Source: Taeniopygia guttata
Taxonomy: Eukaryota > Chordata > Aves > Passeriformes > Estrildidae
Length of the DNA stretch: 64,000 bases
Direction of reading: 5' to 3'
Assembly (NCBI RefSeq): GCF_048771995.1
Contig: NC_133063.1
Coordinates: 6,894,001 to 6,958,000, forward strand
Positions within the stretch are counted from its first letter, which is position 1, and every line of letters starts with the position of its first letter. The notes under the pieces are model-generated. The model was not told where the DNA came from and made no database searches. It worked only from the letters and a program-made list of their open reading frames with translations. The position numbers and the translations under genes are program-made. This document shows, in pieces, positions 62,520-64,000 of the stretch.

Positions 62520-63450
62520 AAGGTAGATGCCAGTAGAGAATGTCACCACGGCAGGATGTGTAGCCGGTAGTATGCCCAACAGAGTAATCCTCGCAACAAT
62601 AATCTTACAGCTAACACCACCCTCCTCCTCCGGTATTCCAGTATCATGTTGTATTGCACTAGGCGTGTATGTTGTGTGGTGACTGACAGGCGACTGACAG
62701 GTCGTGAGTACTACTTTGTTGGAGCCAGTGGGGAATGGCGGTGTTAGGATTAGGGTGAGAAGCAGTGTGTGCGTGCTGGGGCCGGTTTATCGCAGAGGGG
62801 TCAAGGCGGTGTGTCACGGTGATGCTCAGGTGAACCAGCAACAGCCTCCGGAGCCCTTGCGGCTCAGGGAGTTGGAACGCGCGGTTGTATTGCCTGAAGC
62901 AATCCTAGTGCGATGTGTGTATGGCACCTCTGTGCCGGCTGCCGAAGCTCTCGTTCCCTACGGTGCGTGAGCCTGCGGTTGTGCTTAGTGCTGCAATTCC
63001 TCTGGCGGATTTCCCTCCCCTCATGCAATTCCCTGCAGCGGGGGCTCCCTCCGCAGTGGTCCAGCCCTGCTGTAGGAGGAGGGTGGGGGGCGGCGAGCCC
63101 TCAGGCCCGCCGTGCCCGGCCGGGGCTCCGTGCGCTCTGCCCGGCCGGGGCTCCCCGCTCCCGCCGCCCCTGCCTGAGGGAGAGCGGCGGGAGAAGCCCC
63201 TCCCTGCGGGTGGGGGCTGCTGTGGGCATGTGGCAAAGGGAAGCGGTGGGGATTTGGGAGCAGAGCAGCGTAGTGTGGCAGTGCGGGACAGCAAGGAGCA
63301 TGAGACCCCCCTCCCCTCTTCCGGAAACGCTGCTGCCAACCCGAGGGAGCAAAAAACCGAAAGCAAAATCTCAGCAGTGCTCTGTGCCGTGGTGTTTCGG
63401 TGATACAAAAAGTGACTGGGCAGGGAGCATGCTTCCAGCACTAGTTAGTG
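62520..63450. promoter_or_regulatory. CpG-rich block inside the unnamed gene region
   Basis: CpG density is high from about 62.52 kb and peaks at 63.05-63.35 kb (CCCGCCGTGCCCGGCCGGGG region), while flanks are CpG-poor. It may be an internal promoter with an alternative first exon further right, or a recent insertion. Open frames on plus (62704-62970, 62915-63403) exist but match nothing I know. Confidence 0.45.
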
Positions 63451-63809
63451 GGGGAGCGGTGTGAAACACGAGCAGTTCTTTCTGGCCCAAAACAGAAGGG
63501 AACGGCTCACTTGAGGGCAAAGAGCCGGTGGTTTTTCACCTGGAAAATGAAAGCCGTGTGCCAGTTGGGAAATAAGGAGCCGGGGCTCCCTGTGGTCATG
63601 CCCTCCTGTTAGCTGGGCACCACAGCCCCTTCTGCACCTGCCCAGAGTGACCCAAAGTGTCACTTTGCAGGTTTTGATGCAAAAGTACGAGGAAACCTGG
63701 CCTCGTAATGAATTAGCGGGAGGGGAACATCCTTCTCCGCTCTTAGGAAATTGCTGGCTTTGGGAGGGGTCAGCTCTGGTATGTGAGGGCCGGTCACATG
63801 CCTTCAGAA

Positions 63810-63834
63810 CTGAAAAAAAAAAAAAAAAAAAAAG
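63810..63834. repeat. Poly(A) tract
   Basis: About 21 uninterrupted A followed by GAGGAAAAAG; no retroposed source is recognisable upstream. Confidence 0.85.
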
Positions 63835-64000
63835 AGGAAAAAGAATTACTAGAGGCTTCCAGGTTGCGAGTTCCATGAGCTCCTAGTTGTCTGAAGATTT
63901 CATTCATGCTGTCCTCCCTGTCAGCTGCTGGCCGTGGTTAAACGCAGTAAGTCCTGGCAAGAGCTGTATGATGGACCTGCCTGCTTTGACAGCCACCTGC

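Noticed and set aside
62740-62760. TTAGGATTAGGGTG as a possible telomeric repeat relic.
   Set aside because: Only one and a half imperfect units are present, which is expected by chance.
1-64000. CRISPR arrays, tRNA or rRNA genes, and intact retroviral gag or pol genes.
   Set aside because: None was seen. The only regular arrays are microsatellites and the hexa- and pentanucleotide repeats, and the retroviral sequences are solo LTRs or doubtful fragments.

Overview
The window is nuclear DNA from a bird. The evidence is the repeat content: CR1 LINE fragments in both orientations, an avian-type retroviral LTR present twice, long AT-rich noncoding stretches and compact GC-rich promoter islands. 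I see no bacterial, organellar or viral gene organisation. A passerine is plausible but not provable from the sequence. In other vertebrates NIPSNAP3A lies next to ABCA1, which is Z-linked in chicken, so a Z location is possible (inference).

Left part (about 2.7-12.1 kb): a complete six-exon gene on the minus strand encodes a NIPSNAP3A orthologue of 250 residues, a mitochondrial-type NIPSNAP family protein. All splice sites are GT-AG and all phases join. Its introns hold several CR1 copies, including an inverted pair in intron 1 and a nested pair in intron 2. Directly upstream of the start codon are 70 in-phase copies of a GC-rich hexanucleotide, and directly upstream of that a sense-oriented LTR that has kept its CpG sites. 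Together they form the CpG island of this gene, so the promoter appears to be built from an LTR plus a hexanucleotide array.

Middle (12.1-31.8 kb): intergenic DNA between two divergent genes. It holds a second, CpG-poor copy of the same LTR at 26.15-26.70 kb and a degraded coding-like remnant at 21.6-22.2 kb, and otherwise no exon I can defend.

Right part (31.8-64 kb): a CpG island with a pentanucleotide array marks the start of a plus-strand gene. Four exons join perfectly in phase (exon 1 at 32.51 kb, exon 2 at 44.56 kb, exon 3 of 1069 bp at 57.37 kb, exon 4 at 60.57 kb). They encode the first 526 residues of a protein I could not name; it has no domain I recognise and continues past the right edge. 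A fifth small exon at 61.66 kb is possible. A second CpG-rich block at 62.5-63.45 kb may be an internal promoter.

The two genes point away from each other and share no obvious pathway. The most unusual feature is the LTR / hexanucleotide / NIPSNAP3A arrangement. The array touches the start codon and contains no stop codon in any of the six frames.
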